Shown here piece by piece: positions 17,742 through 26,293 of a DNA stretch of 64,000 nt. Where the stretch lies: positions 930,001 to 994,000 of the forward strand of contig OZ241390.1 in the NCBI GenBank assembly GCA_965200835.1. Direction: 5' to 3'. The notes under the pieces were generated by a model, which ran no database searches, had not been told where the DNA came from, and saw only the letters and a program-made list of their open reading frames with translations. The position numbers were made by a program, and so were the translations under genes. The stretch's first letter is position 1. Each line of letters begins with the position of its first letter. The DNA is from JAPPFW01 sp965200835 (GTDB lineage Bacteria > Actinomycetota > Acidimicrobiia > Spongiisociales > Spongiisociaceae).

Positions 17742-18592
17742 CGTCCGCTCCACCAGTGACGACGCAGGCTGGCCAGCACCGCCAGGGAAACCGCCACCAT
17801 GAGGAGGCTGAGCGCGATGGCGGTATCCCGGTCGCTCTCCAATGCCACATACACGGCTAGGGGCAGGGTCTGAGTACGGCCCTGGAGGTTGCCGGCGAAG
17901 GTGAGGGTGGCGCCGAACTCTCCCAGCGCTCGAGCCCAGGTCAGCGCCGTTCCGGCCACCAATGAAGGGGTGATCATCGGGAGGGTCACCCGTCGCAACA
18001 CCGTCCATCGCCCGGCGCCCAATGTCTCGGCCGCCCGCTCGAAGCGAGGATCCAGGTTGCGGAGCGCCCCCTCCACCGTGATCACCATCATCGGCATCGC
18101 CACGAAAGTGACCGACATGATCACCGCCCAGGTGGTGAACGGGAGGGTGAGCCCGGTCGCCCGCTCGAGAGAACTGCCCACGATCCCGCGCCGTCCCAGG
18201 GCGAACAGGAGCGCCGCGCCCCCGACGACCGGCGGCATGACCAGAGGCAAGAGGACCAGCCCCCTCACCAGCGATCGGCCGGGAAACCGGACCCGGGCCA
18301 GGATCCAGGCGAGTGGTATCCCGAGGAGCAGGGAGACAGCCGCCGCCGACAGGGAAGACAGCATCGACAGCCAGAACGCTTCGGTGACGACCTTGGTGGT
18401 CAAGAGAGCGGGGAGGTCCCGCCAGGGGGTGCGCAGCAGCAACCCGAGCACCGGTATGGCGAACAGTGCCAGTCCTAGCGCCGCCGGGATGACCAGGAAC
18501 ACGGGAGGGCGGCCGCGCCGCCGAGAGGCTCTAGGAGTGACGGCATCCTCGGATCGACCTATTCCACCCCCACCCGTGCGGTCCGTACTCAC
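17738..18592 (-). CDS. modB: Molybdate ABC transporter permease
   Basis: The 284-residue inner-membrane permease has about six hydrophobic helices and the EAA-type loop within ERAAETLGAGRWTVLRRVTLPM. It lies between modA (8 bp upstream) and modC (4-bp overlap). Sequence and context fit ModB; a sulfate-type CysT/W permease is the closest alternative, but the binding protein is ModA-like. Confidence 0.9.
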   Translation of the reverse strand: MSTDRTGGGGIGRSEDAVTPRASRRRGRPPVFLVIPAALGLALFAIPVLGLLLRTPWRDLPALLTTKVVTEAFWLSMLSSLSAAAVSLLLGIPLAWILARVRFPGRSLVRGLVLLPLVMPPVVGGAALLFALGRRGIVGSSLERATGLTLPFTTWAVIMSVTFVAMPMMVITVEGALRNLDPRFERAAETLGAGRWTVLRRVTLPMITPSLVAGTALTWARALGEFGATLTFAGNLQGRTQTLPLAVYVALESDRDTAIALSLLMVAVSLAVLASLRRHWWSGR

Positions 18593-18599
18593 AACTTCC

Positions 18600-19406
18600 T
18601 TACGGTAGGGAGAATCCGTAGGCCCTGACTATCCGGCGTCCGTCCTCGGAGAGCACGAATTCTACGAAGACCTGGGCGGCTCCTTGTTCCGGTGCACTCC
18701 CGATAACCCCGATCGGGTAGTCGACCACCACGTTGACCCTCTCATCGATGGGCAATCCATCCACGTCATCGGATGCTGCAATATCGGTGGCATAGACGAT
18801 GGCCACATCCAGCTCTCCTGCCTCCACTTTTGTCAACAGAGCGCGCACGTTCGGCTCTGTGGTGTCCGGGAAGGCCTGTATCCCGGCCGTGGCCAGAACC
18901 TGGCGGGCAAAGATGCCGCACGGAACGGTATCGGTGCACAACCCCAGCAGCAGGCGCCGGTCCGCCAGATCTTCCAAGCCGTTAACACCGGCCGGGTTGC
19001 CAACCGGAACGGCGATGGCCATCCGGTTACGCGCAAACACTCGATATGAACCCGCCAGGTATCCGGCGGTGCTCACCTGATCCATAATGTCGAGGCTGGC
19101 GGATGCGAATACCGCCACCGGAGCACCCGAAGTGATCTGTTCCCGCAATAGAGAGCTCCCACCGAGGTTGAGGATGACGTCTACCTCCGGATGGGCTCGC
19201 TCGAACTCGACCTCGATCTCACGGAAGGACTCGGTGAGGGAAGAAGCAGCTGACACCACCAACTCCTGGTGAGCGCTTCGGCCATCGTCGGCTTCGCCGC
19301 AAGCACTGAGGGCCACCAGTATGGCACCCATCATCACAGCCAGCCGCGGACCAGCTATTCTGCCTGTATTATCCACCTGTGAGACGGTAGCCGAGTCTGG
19401 CCTCAC
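18600..19406 (-). CDS. modA: Molybdate-binding lipoprotein
   Basis: The 268-residue lipoprotein has its lipobox Cys near residue 36 (ALSACGE). The mature part begins ELVVSAASSLTESFREIE and includes FASAS, the oxyanion-binding pattern of ModA. The furthest start is a GTG at 19406 overlapping the preceding small frame as GTGA; a GTG ten codons later (19376) would give a more usual signal peptide. No ModE-type operator is seen upstream. It heads modABC. Confidence 0.88.
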   Translation of the reverse strand: MRPDSATVSQVDNTGRIAGPRLAVMMGAILVALSACGEADDGRSAHQELVVSAASSLTESFREIEVEFERAHPEVDVILNLGGSSLLREQITSGAPVAVFASASLDIMDQVSTAGYLAGSYRVFARNRMAIAVPVGNPAGVNGLEDLADRRLLLGLCTDTVPCGIFARQVLATAGIQAFPDTTEPNVRALLTKVEAGELDVAIVYATDIAASDDVDGLPIDERVNVVVDYPIGVIGSAPEQGAAQVFVEFVLSEDGRRIVRAYGFSLP

Positions 19407-19585
19407 CGGACTTGGTGGTTATTCGCCTCCATTACTGATGGGGGTACGCCACGCAAGGTTGCGACATATCCAACGGGATCGTCGATTTCCTCCAATTGGC
19501 AGTCTTCCCTGAAGGCGGCACCAACCCAGGCCTCCACATCGTCCTTAGGACGGAGACACCCTAGCCAATGGGATGCGTGAGCCAT
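19403..19585 (-). CDS. Small ORF coupled to modA, unrecognised
   Basis: A 60-codon frame starts with ATG about 8 nt after an AGGA motif and ends with a TGA that overlaps the possible modA GTG by 4 bp. The product is acidic (WVGAAFREDCQLEEIDDPVG) with no membrane segment or known family. The coupled arrangement suggests it could be translated and could assist modA expression, but it may be chance. Confidence 0.3.
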   Translation of the reverse strand: MAHASHWLGCLRPKDDVEAWVGAAFREDCQLEEIDDPVGYVATLRGVPPSVMEANNHQVR

Positions 19586-19693
19586 TGTTGTATCCTATGC
19601 ACCTGGTGAGCCACTCATCTGTCGACCTGATTTGCCTGATCTAGGCCAATAAGCACGGCCAACATATAACTCCTTCGTCCGAACAGTTTCCAG

Positions 19694-19969
19694 TCAGGGG
19701 TTGGCTATTTGCTCCCCGAATTTCTGTTCATATTTGCGCATGTTGTCAGCCAGCGTCTCCATCAGCTGGGTTACCAGCAGGGGTGAGACGTTTACTCTCT
19801 GTACTAGAACAGCCTGTCGCTTACTGTTGACCGGTGGCTGGGCGAACTCGACACGGGTGAAGTCGAGCGTAAACTCGTACGGAGAGTGAGAGACGACCAC
19901 CATATTCGACCAGACCCCACCCTGTAACCCATCCGGAACCTTTATTTCGATCTCGTTGACGTCGGACAT
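19694..19969 (-). CDS. DUF3467 family protein
   Basis: This 91-residue cytosolic protein matches the DUF3467 pattern: GGVWSNMVVVSHSPYEFTLDF, then a Val-rich strand (VLVQRVNVSPL) and a C-terminal helix (LMETLADNMRKYEQKFG). The function of the family is not known to me. The ATG at 19969 follows AAGGAG. It lies upstream of the modABC strand but about 100 bp away. Confidence 0.8.
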   Translation of the reverse strand: MSDVNEIEIKVPDGLQGGVWSNMVVVSHSPYEFTLDFTRVEFAQPPVNSKRQAVLVQRVNVSPLLVTQLMETLADNMRKYEQKFGEQIANP

Positions 19970-20092
19970 TCCGGCGCACTCCTTCCCGGCTGTTCGGCCT
20001 GCTGAACAATCTAGCCAGAGGCCGCCGCAATCTACCCGCCGGCGCCTCGGACTTCCGAAGCCTCTGAGCGGTCATCGCTATGGTCGGTAGTC

Positions 20093-20857
20093 ATGCCACC
20101 TAGGACACCGCGCCACGACCACGATGCTGGTGGGGATCCGCAGGTCCTGGCTGCCAAGGCCGACCTGCGCGAGCTGGTGTGGGATCGTCTCATCACCGGT
20201 AAGGCCTCGCGATTTCCGGGCGCCCGCGGACGGATCCCCAACTTCGTGGGTGCCGAGGCGGCCGCCGAACGGCTGCGTAGTACTCAGCCCTGGCTCGACG
20301 CCGGAACTATCAAGTCCAATCCGGACTCCCCCCAGTGGCCCGTCCGCCAGCGGGCCCTCGAAGATGGCAAGCGGGTGTTCATGGCAGTACCTCGCCTGGC
20401 CACCGCCGAACCCTTCTTCTACTTAGACCCGGACGATCTGGCGGACACTCCCCGCGCCGCCTCGTCCATCAAGGGGGCAGCTCGCTCGGCATCCACCATC
20501 AGTGTGGAGGAGATGCAACCCGTGGACCTGGTGATCACCGGATGCGTGGCGGTCGATCCCTCCGGGGCCCGGCTGGGCAAGGGTGGCGGGTTCAGCGATC
20601 TGGAATATGCGGTGGCCTGGGAGGCGGGCCTGATCGGACCGGCCACGGTGGTGGCCACCACCGTCCACGAGTTACAGATTGCGGAACCGGACCTCATCCC
20701 ACTCACGGACCATGACATGACCCTGGACCTGATCGTAACTCCGGAGCGGGTCATCACCTGCGAGGGCCGGCGGGCGACTTTTCGAGTGCGCTGGGACGAG
20801 CTCACTGAGGCGAAGATCGCCTCCATCCCCTTGCTGGCCGCCCTTCGCCCCTCATAG
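20093..20857 (+). CDS. 5-formyltetrahydrofolate cyclo-ligase family protein
   Basis: The 254-residue protein resembles the longer cyclo-ligase relatives (MTHFSD-like) rather than the short YgfA enzyme. Family features are the N-terminal RFPGARGRIPNFVGAEAAAERL, the substrate/nucleotide loop GCVAVDPSGARLGKGGGFSDLEYA and VTPERVITC near the end. True cyclo-ligases convert 5-formyl-THF to methenyl-THF with ATP; long members are not all proven to do so. No clear ribosome site precedes the ATG. The next gene follows 32 bp later on the same strand. Confidence 0.8.
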   Translation: MPPRTPRHDHDAGGDPQVLAAKADLRELVWDRLITGKASRFPGARGRIPNFVGAEAAAERLRSTQPWLDAGTIKSNPDSPQWPVRQRALEDGKRVFMAVPRLATAEPFFYLDPDDLADTPRAASSIKGAARSASTISVEEMQPVDLVITGCVAVDPSGARLGKGGGFSDLEYAVAWEAGLIGPATVVATTVHELQIAEPDLIPLTDHDMTLDLIVTPERVITCEGRRATFRVRWDELTEAKIASIPLLAALRPS

Positions 20858-20889
20858 AGCTGATCGGCCCATCCACACCCGAAACTACG

Positions 20890-21747
20890 ATGGAGCACAT
20901 GTTCCGCAGCGTGCTCTACGTACCGGCCGACCGGCCGAAGATGCTTGCCAAGGCCGCCCAGCGGCAGGCCGATCTCGTGCTGGTGGACCTCGAAGATGCA
21001 GTTCCCCTCGGGTCCAAGGAGCTTGCTCGCCAGCAAGCCAGGGCAGCCATCCCACGTCTCAAGGAGCAAGGCGCCCAGGTTGGTGTGCGGATCAACAGCC
21101 ATCCCGATCTGCTGGGTGCCGACCTGGAAGCCATGTCGGGGACCGGGGTGGACATCGTGGTGGTGCCGAAAGCCGAGCTGCACCTCATCGAGACGGCCGA
21201 CAACGCCGCCGACGTTGAGGGTGCCGACCTAATGGCGCTGGTCGAGAGCGGTCGGGGGCTCCGCGATGCTCCCGATCTGGCCGCCCATCCTCGAGTGGTG
21301 CTCCTTATGGCTGGCGAATTCGACCTGGGTGCGGACCTCGGAATCTCGGCGACCGCCGATCATCCGGTCTGGATCCCGTTCTGGACCAGGCTTGTCTGGG
21401 CCTCGGCTGCGGCCGGGATAGACGGGCCGGTCGGATCGATATACGCCAATTTGGCGGCCAAGGATCATGAGGAGTTGAGGACCACCACCAAGGCGCTGGC
21501 CGAGTTAGGGTTCACGGGCCGCTCCGCCATCCATCCCGCCCACGTACCGGTGATCAACCAGGTGTTCACCCCCTCGGCGTCAGAGCTGGAGACGGCGCGC
21601 CGGCTCGTGGAGACCTACGACCGGGCCCTCCGTTCAGGGCGCGGGGTAATCGTCGACGAGCACGGCCAGATGATCGACGAAGCCATGGTCCGCCGGTCAC
21701 GGAAGCTGGTGGCCCGCTATCGGGATGGCTTCGATGGCGGGGCTTGA
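20890..21747 (+). CDS. HpcH/HpaI aldolase/citrate-lyase-beta-like protein (CitE-like)
   Basis: The 285-residue TIM-barrel lyase is of the CitE/malyl-CoA-lyase/citramalyl-CoA-lyase type. Motifs are RSVLYVPADRPKM at the N-terminus, VDLEDAVPLGSK (metal-binding acidic residues), VRINSH, VVPKAE and GFTGRSAIHPAHVPVIN. Substrates are usually acyl-CoA thioesters of hydroxy acids. A class III CoA-transferase gene lies 1.4 kb away at 23146-24327, a frequent partner, now separated by two decayed genes. The start may be the ATG at 20890 or 20899. Confidence 0.83.
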   Translation: MEHMFRSVLYVPADRPKMLAKAAQRQADLVLVDLEDAVPLGSKELARQQARAAIPRLKEQGAQVGVRINSHPDLLGADLEAMSGTGVDIVVVPKAELHLIETADNAADVEGADLMALVESGRGLRDAPDLAAHPRVVLLMAGEFDLGADLGISATADHPVWIPFWTRLVWASAAAGIDGPVGSIYANLAAKDHEELRTTTKALAELGFTGRSAIHPAHVPVINQVFTPSASELETARRLVETYDRALRSGRGVIVDEHGQMIDEAMVRRSRKLVARYRDGFDGGA

Positions 21748-21839
21748 TAACGGGTCAGGTAGCCGCCGCCGGAGCCTCCGGGCCTCTCCCCGATAACGGC
21801 TGACCCTGTGCCACCCTCGGAACAGCCGGGACTCCTTGC

Positions 21840-22391
21840 TCTCGGGTTGGACGACGGCGGCATCCGGTGGTCTTCGACGATCTTGGGCGGAGGGCATTCA
21901 ACACCCACGGCCAGGACCTCGTAAAGGACGAGTTCCCGCCGCAGATCACCGAGTATCCGGGGTTCGCACTGTCCATGAACGCCGAACCCCACTCCATTCC
22001 CCGATGAGATCATCAAACCCAGCCTGGCCATCAGCACCACCACCGCCCTGCCCGCCCACGATGAGCAGCGCAGGCAGCGCCTGCAAGATCTCATCCAGCA
22101 GATCCGGGGTGACCTGACCGGTCATCTATACCGGCGGTATCTTTACAAAGTGATGGACCGCCTAGACGAGAACCGGCTTCCGGACGGTTGGCTAGCCATG
22201 TCGTCGAGCGTGCTCAGCGCATACTGGCCGAGGCGACCGAGGGATCTGCACCGAGTTGGTGCCGGGAGGTCCCTGGGCTCCGCTACGCCGACAAACGATA
22301 CGACCGCGTAAGAGTTCGGATGCTCAATCTGCTCCGGCCTCAGGCTTACCAGAGAACGGAAGGCGCCACCCCCAATGGCTGGACGCCGTAG
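21840..22391 (+). pseudogene. Frameshifted remnant of an AAA+-like ATPase gene
   Basis: No intact frame exists, but three overlapping frames read on as one protein. First comes VVFDDLGRRAFNTHGQDLV (Walker-B-like from 21867) through FALSMNAEPHSIP (sensor-1-like Asn). After a one-base loss near 22005 it continues as DEIIKPSLAISTTTALP and HLYRRYLYKVMDRLDENR. After another shift near 22230 it continues as ILAEATEGSAPSWCREVP, ending PNGWTP and a stop at 22391. The N-terminal part with Walker A is missing. The AAA+ assignment is inference from these motifs. Confidence 0.5.
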
Positions 22392-22409
22392 ATAGCCCGG
22401 ACCGTCAGC

Positions 22410-23003
22410 CTAGGGCACCAAGCCGTGGTAGAGAACCGACGTAAGTCCACCTTGTTCGTCGGGTGAGCGGGCGGTGCCGGGATCGTGCGAGGCGGCCGGT
22501 CCCTCGTTGTGAGCCAGGTGGGCTCCTGGTGCCTGCTCGGCGGCCTCGGCCGGCATGCCAATTCCCAGGAACCCCTCGATCCGAGAGAGTCTCTCAGCCA
22601 TCTCGAGCTGGACACTCCGGATCTCCTCGATCTGTCTACTCAGCGAGACTTCCACATACGTAGCGAGACTTCCACATTACGTAGCGAGACTTCCACATTA
22701 CGTAGCGAGACTTCCACATTACGTAGCGAGACTTCCACATTACGTATTTCCTGCCGCAATGACTCCTGACCCGCCCACATCTCAGAACGGAGCATGGCAT
22801 CCCCGTCTCGTATTTCCAGGCGGAGCTCCGCTCTGTCTATCGACCGCTTCGAAGCCACCCCGCATCTGCCACAGGAAGGCCAGCAGGGAAACGATCACGG
22901 CCAGCAAGGGAATGGTCATAGCAACGACGAAGTGCCACAGCTTGACCCCTGCCAGTAGGCCGGTCCCGCCCGGATCAACCGGAGTGGTCTCCGTCTGAGA
23001 CAC
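22410..23003 (-). pseudogene. Broken membrane-anchored coiled-coil protein gene
   Basis: The intended product starts MSQTETTPVDPGG, has one membrane segment (LWHFVVAMTIPLLAVIVSLL), then a helical region with the heptad NVEVSLR repeated, and ends after SRQIEEIRSVQLEMAERLSR. Two shifts interrupt it: about four extra bases near 22830-22842 and one missing base near 22656 in the first repeat unit. They cancel, so the ends lie in one frame, but the first frame meets a stop at 22782. Function is unknown. Confidence 0.6.
22639..22743 (-). repeat. 21-bp tandem repeat coding for a heptad
   Basis: Four identical 21-bp units lie at 22660-22680, 22681-22701, 22702-22722 and 22723-22743, preceded by a shortened variant (22639-22659) that lacks one base. 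On the minus strand each encodes NVEVSLR, a seven-residue coiled-coil-like repeat. The missing base coincides with one frameshift in the gene. Confidence 0.95.
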
Positions 23004-23145
23004 AGGCTCGTCAGCGTCGCGGCTGCTAAGGCAAGTGGCTCATCGGCGTGGATCGTATCGATCATTTACCTATTGTGCCCTATCGAAGCGACAAGTCCAA
23101 CGCCTCTGATGGACGATTGCGAGAGATTCTTCGGAGAGAAGACCC

Positions 23146-24327
23146 TCAGATCACTCCCGCGTGGGCTAGCTCGTCGAGGTCGTCGGTGGAGAGACCGATC
23201 TCCGCGTAGACGGTCTGGTTGTCGGCGCCCAGCGGCCGGCCGGCCCACCGAATCCTCCCCGGAGTCTCACTCAGCCGGAACATCACATTCTGCATTCTCA
23301 GCGGACCCAATTCTGGATCGTCGATCGTGACTATCGACTCCAGTGTCCGATATTGTGGGTCGTCCAGGATGGCTCTGGAGTCGTTGATGGGCGCCACCGC
23401 GGCCTCGGCCTGCTCGAACGCGCTCACCACCTCCTCTAGGTCCCGGTCTCCGATCCACGATCCGATGAGCTCGTCGAGCAGGTCGGCATGCTCGACCCGG
23501 TCTGCACCAGACCCGAACCATGGCTCATCGACCACTTCGGGGTGCCCCACCAGATGCATCACCCGCTCTGCGATGTTCTGAGCGCTGGTCGAGATGGCCA
23601 CCCACCGACCGTCCCGTGTCAAGTAAGTGTTGCGGGGAGCCGTGTTGGGAGTCCGATTACCTGTCCGGCCCTGGATGATGCCCAGCTGGTCATAGACCGT
23701 GACTTGGGAACCGAGAATGGTGAGGATGGGTTCGATGAGGGCCACATCGATGACCTGGCCCCGGCCGCCCCGGGTGTCCCGGTTGTATAGGCACATGAGC
23801 ACCGCATTCGCCGCTGCCTGGGCGGCGATGCCGTCGGCCAGCCCGAAGGGGGGAAGGGTGGGCGGACCGTCGGGGTCCCCGGTCAGATGGGCAAACCCGC
23901 TCATCGACTCGGCCAGGGTACCGAACCCTGGCCGGGAGGCGTAGGGGCCAAACTGCCCGAAGCCGGTTATCCGGGCGATGATCAAGCCGGGGTTCACGGA
24001 GTGCAGCCGCTCGGGACCCAAATTCCAGCGTTCGAGGGTACCGGGTCGGAAGTTCTCGATGACTACGTCCGAACGCTCGGCAAGCCTCAGGAAGACATCC
24101 TGGCCAGCCTCCTTCGAGAGGTCGAGGGTAACGGCTCGCTTGTTGCGACCCACCAGCTTCCACCAGATGGGTACACCCTCCTTTACGTGACCGTGGTGGC
24201 GGATCGCATCTCCCCGTGGGTGCTCGATCTTCACCACCTCGGCCCCGAAGTCGGCCAGCATCATGGCGGCCATGGGCCCAGCGAACAGCGTCGAAGCATC
24301 GATCACCCTTAGCCCGGCGAGCGGCAT
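23146..24327 (-). CDS. Class III CoA-transferase (CaiB/BaiF family)
   Basis: The 393-residue enzyme moves CoA between carboxylic acids. Family motifs are LAGLRVIDASTLFAGPMA at the start, a nucleotide-contact segment (GRNKRAVTLDL), and the catalytic Asp around residue 165 in FGLADGIAAQ. Possible roles include activating a dicarboxylate or hydroxy acid for the CitE-like lyase at 20890; that pairing is inference. The ATG has only a distant AGGAGG (about 18 nt upstream), so the start is less certain. Confidence 0.86.
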   Translation of the reverse strand: MPLAGLRVIDASTLFAGPMAAMMLADFGAEVVKIEHPRGDAIRHHGHVKEGVPIWWKLVGRNKRAVTLDLSKEAGQDVFLRLAERSDVVIENFRPGTLERWNLGPERLHSVNPGLIIARITGFGQFGPYASRPGFGTLAESMSGFAHLTGDPDGPPTLPPFGLADGIAAQAAANAVLMCLYNRDTRGGRGQVIDVALIEPILTILGSQVTVYDQLGIIQGRTGNRTPNTAPRNTYLTRDGRWVAISTSAQNIAERVMHLVGHPEVVDEPWFGSGADRVEHADLLDELIGSWIGDRDLEEVVSAFEQAEAAVAPINDSRAILDDPQYRTLESIVTIDDPELGPLRMQNVMFRLSETPGRIRWAGRPLGADNQTVYAEIGLSTDDLDELAHAGVI

Positions 24328-24363
24328 CGACCTGTCGATAGTGAACCTCCTCGGTGCGGCGGG

Positions 24364-24774
24364 TTAGAGGTCGAAGATTCTGGCCCCGAGCGTCCACCCC
24401 ATGTCAGCGCCCGCCGCGGTCATCGCAAAGATGATCAACCCGCCACCGGCGATGGTGAGATTTTTCATGAAGAGCGACATCTCCATGGTCCTGGTCGGCT
24501 CGTTGTCGGACCAGAAGTGATGGATCATGAAGGCGGTAAGCACTGCATAGACGGCCAGTCCGAGCGCGGCCAGATCCATCATCACGCCTAGCAGGACACC
24601 GAGGCCACCGGCGGCGATCAGTAATCCTGAAACCCGAACCAGCGGAGCGGCGCCAGGGACCCCGCGTGACTCCGCATATGCGGCGGTGTCCTGAGGTTTG
24701 GCGAGATGTCCGATCCCGGCTCCTATGAAGAGCAACGAGAACAGGATCCGACCGATGACCAGCAATGTTTCCAC
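24364..24774 (-). CDS. DoxX family membrane protein
   Basis: The 136-residue protein has four predicted membrane helices (LLVIGRILFSLLFIGAGI at the start), the DoxX/SURF4-like layout, and a conserved His/Trp region (MIHHFWSDNEP). Members are linked to redox or stress processes, but no function is sure. It starts with GTG at 24774 behind GGAGG and is 36 bp upstream of the CoA-transferase gene on the same strand. Confidence 0.8.
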   Translation of the reverse strand: METLLVIGRILFSLLFIGAGIGHLAKPQDTAAYAESRGVPGAAPLVRVSGLLIAAGGLGVLLGVMMDLAALGLAVYAVLTAFMIHHFWSDNEPTRTMEMSLFMKNLTIAGGGLIIFAMTAAGADMGWTLGARIFDL

Positions 24775-24912
24775 TTCCGCCTCCGTTATCGCGACGATGA
24801 GCGACCGGCGTCATCTTACCGGCCAGGCCGTAGAAGGAATGATGTCCGTTCATCGACGCTACGGGCTAGGAGTCCTGGTTGTACAGATATCTAGCTACTC
24901 CGACAAACCGCA

Positions 24913-26196
24913 TCAGAACAGAGTCCGTGCCACGGATATAACACGGTAACGGTCATCGACAATCGGGATCGCCCTCCACTTGTCGAAAGTGGTGCAGGGA
25001 TGGGAGATGCCGAAAGCCACGAGATCCCCCACCGCGAGAGACGAGGCCTCGTCCAGATCGATGAAAGCATGCTGATCGTTCAGCGAGACCGCCGGGATGT
25101 GCGTAATGTGCTCGACCTCCCGCCGTCCCTTCCTCCGGACCTTCTTGATGACCGGCAGTAAGCCATCGAAGGACACGTCTCGCCGGCCCACACCTACGAT
25201 GGCCCGACCCGGTTCGGGACGGGACAGCACGGCCCCCCACACCTCTAGGGCAGGAATGAGGCGGTCAGGATGTCCGGTCCTGCTCACCTCCCCCATCGGC
25301 GAGGAGCGGTCCCCGGCCCCGTCGTCGTGGGTCAAATAGCAGCCACTCCTGATCACTATCCGGGTAAGCAAGTCGAGCCTGACTCGGGAGAACCGGGCAA
25401 CCACCCGATCGAAGAAGACGCTTCCCCCGGCGGTCAGGATCACGTGCGGGCTGGGCTCGAACCATCCGCACTCCGCCACCCTTCGGGCAAGCTCCACTAT
25501 CTGGTCGAGGAATCGATCAACCCCAGCGAACGCATGCCGGCCTGTCCCAGCCTTGAGTATTCCCTCGAAGCCGGCCACCCCGGTCAACGCCAGATAGGGC
25601 GAGCCAGCCACCGCAGCCGCAACAGCCAGTCCTTCCTCCACCGTCCGCACGCCGGCCCGGCCGCCGGTAACCCCCACCTCGATCAGCACCGGAAAGGGCC
25701 GATCGACAGAAACCCGGCCCAGGACCTCGTTGAACACGGTCACACCGTCGAGCGAGTCGATGTAACACATGACCTCGAACCCCGATTGCCTGGCCCCTGC
25801 CAACCATTCGATCTCGCCCGGCGAGACCACCTCGTTGGCGATCAACACCCGCGGAACTCCCACCTCTCGCATAACCTTGGCCTGCCAGGTAGTAGCGGCG
25901 GTTATCGCCCATACGCCGTCCTCTATCTGGAGATGGATCAGCTCCGGGGACATGGTGGTCTTGCCGTGCGGAGCGAGATCCACCCCGCTCCGGATGCAGA
26001 ACTGTCCCATGGTGGCCCGGTTGTGATCGAGGGCGGATTGGAGCAGCACCGCGATCGGATAGGCGACGTCAGGATCGAAGATCGACCAGCCGGCCTGATG
26101 GCCGCCACGGAGGGGAAAGCCCTTGGGCTGAACATCCCCATCATGGGCCGGACTGTCTGGCCGACGGTTCACTATCCGATCAGAGAGTCCGCTCAT
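24913..26196 (-). CDS. D-threonine aldolase / D-serine dehydratase-like PLP enzyme
   Basis: The 427-residue enzyme has an alanine-racemase-type PLP barrel. The PLP Lys is about residue 79 in APHGKTTMSP, and the C-terminal metal site is in GISHPCTTFDKW (His and Cys), as in DSD1-type D-serine dehydratases and D-threonine aldolases. It would act on a D-3-hydroxy amino acid. The first ~35 residues are extra and may not be translated. It is divergent from a DMT exporter gene 97 bp away. Confidence 0.82.
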   Translation of the reverse strand: MSGLSDRIVNRRPDSPAHDGDVQPKGFPLRGGHQAGWSIFDPDVAYPIAVLLQSALDHNRATMGQFCIRSGVDLAPHGKTTMSPELIHLQIEDGVWAITAATTWQAKVMREVGVPRVLIANEVVSPGEIEWLAGARQSGFEVMCYIDSLDGVTVFNEVLGRVSVDRPFPVLIEVGVTGGRAGVRTVEEGLAVAAAVAGSPYLALTGVAGFEGILKAGTGRHAFAGVDRFLDQIVELARRVAECGWFEPSPHVILTAGGSVFFDRVVARFSRVRLDLLTRIVIRSGCYLTHDDGAGDRSSPMGEVSRTGHPDRLIPALEVWGAVLSRPEPGRAIVGVGRRDVSFDGLLPVIKKVRRKGRREVEHITHIPAVSLNDQHAFIDLDEASSLAVGDLVAFGISHPCTTFDKWRAIPIVDDRYRVISVARTLF

Positions 26197-26293
26197 GTTC
26201 CCCGACCGGCGTGTGGTGATACCCGCTGTGGTCGCTATCCTGTCGCATCGAGCTCCGGATTCGCTTCCGCGTCGATCCCGAGAGGACCTGTGA

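Noticed and set aside
22639..22743. CRISPR-like array
   Set aside because: The 21-bp units are contiguous with no spacers; they are a coding tandem repeat.
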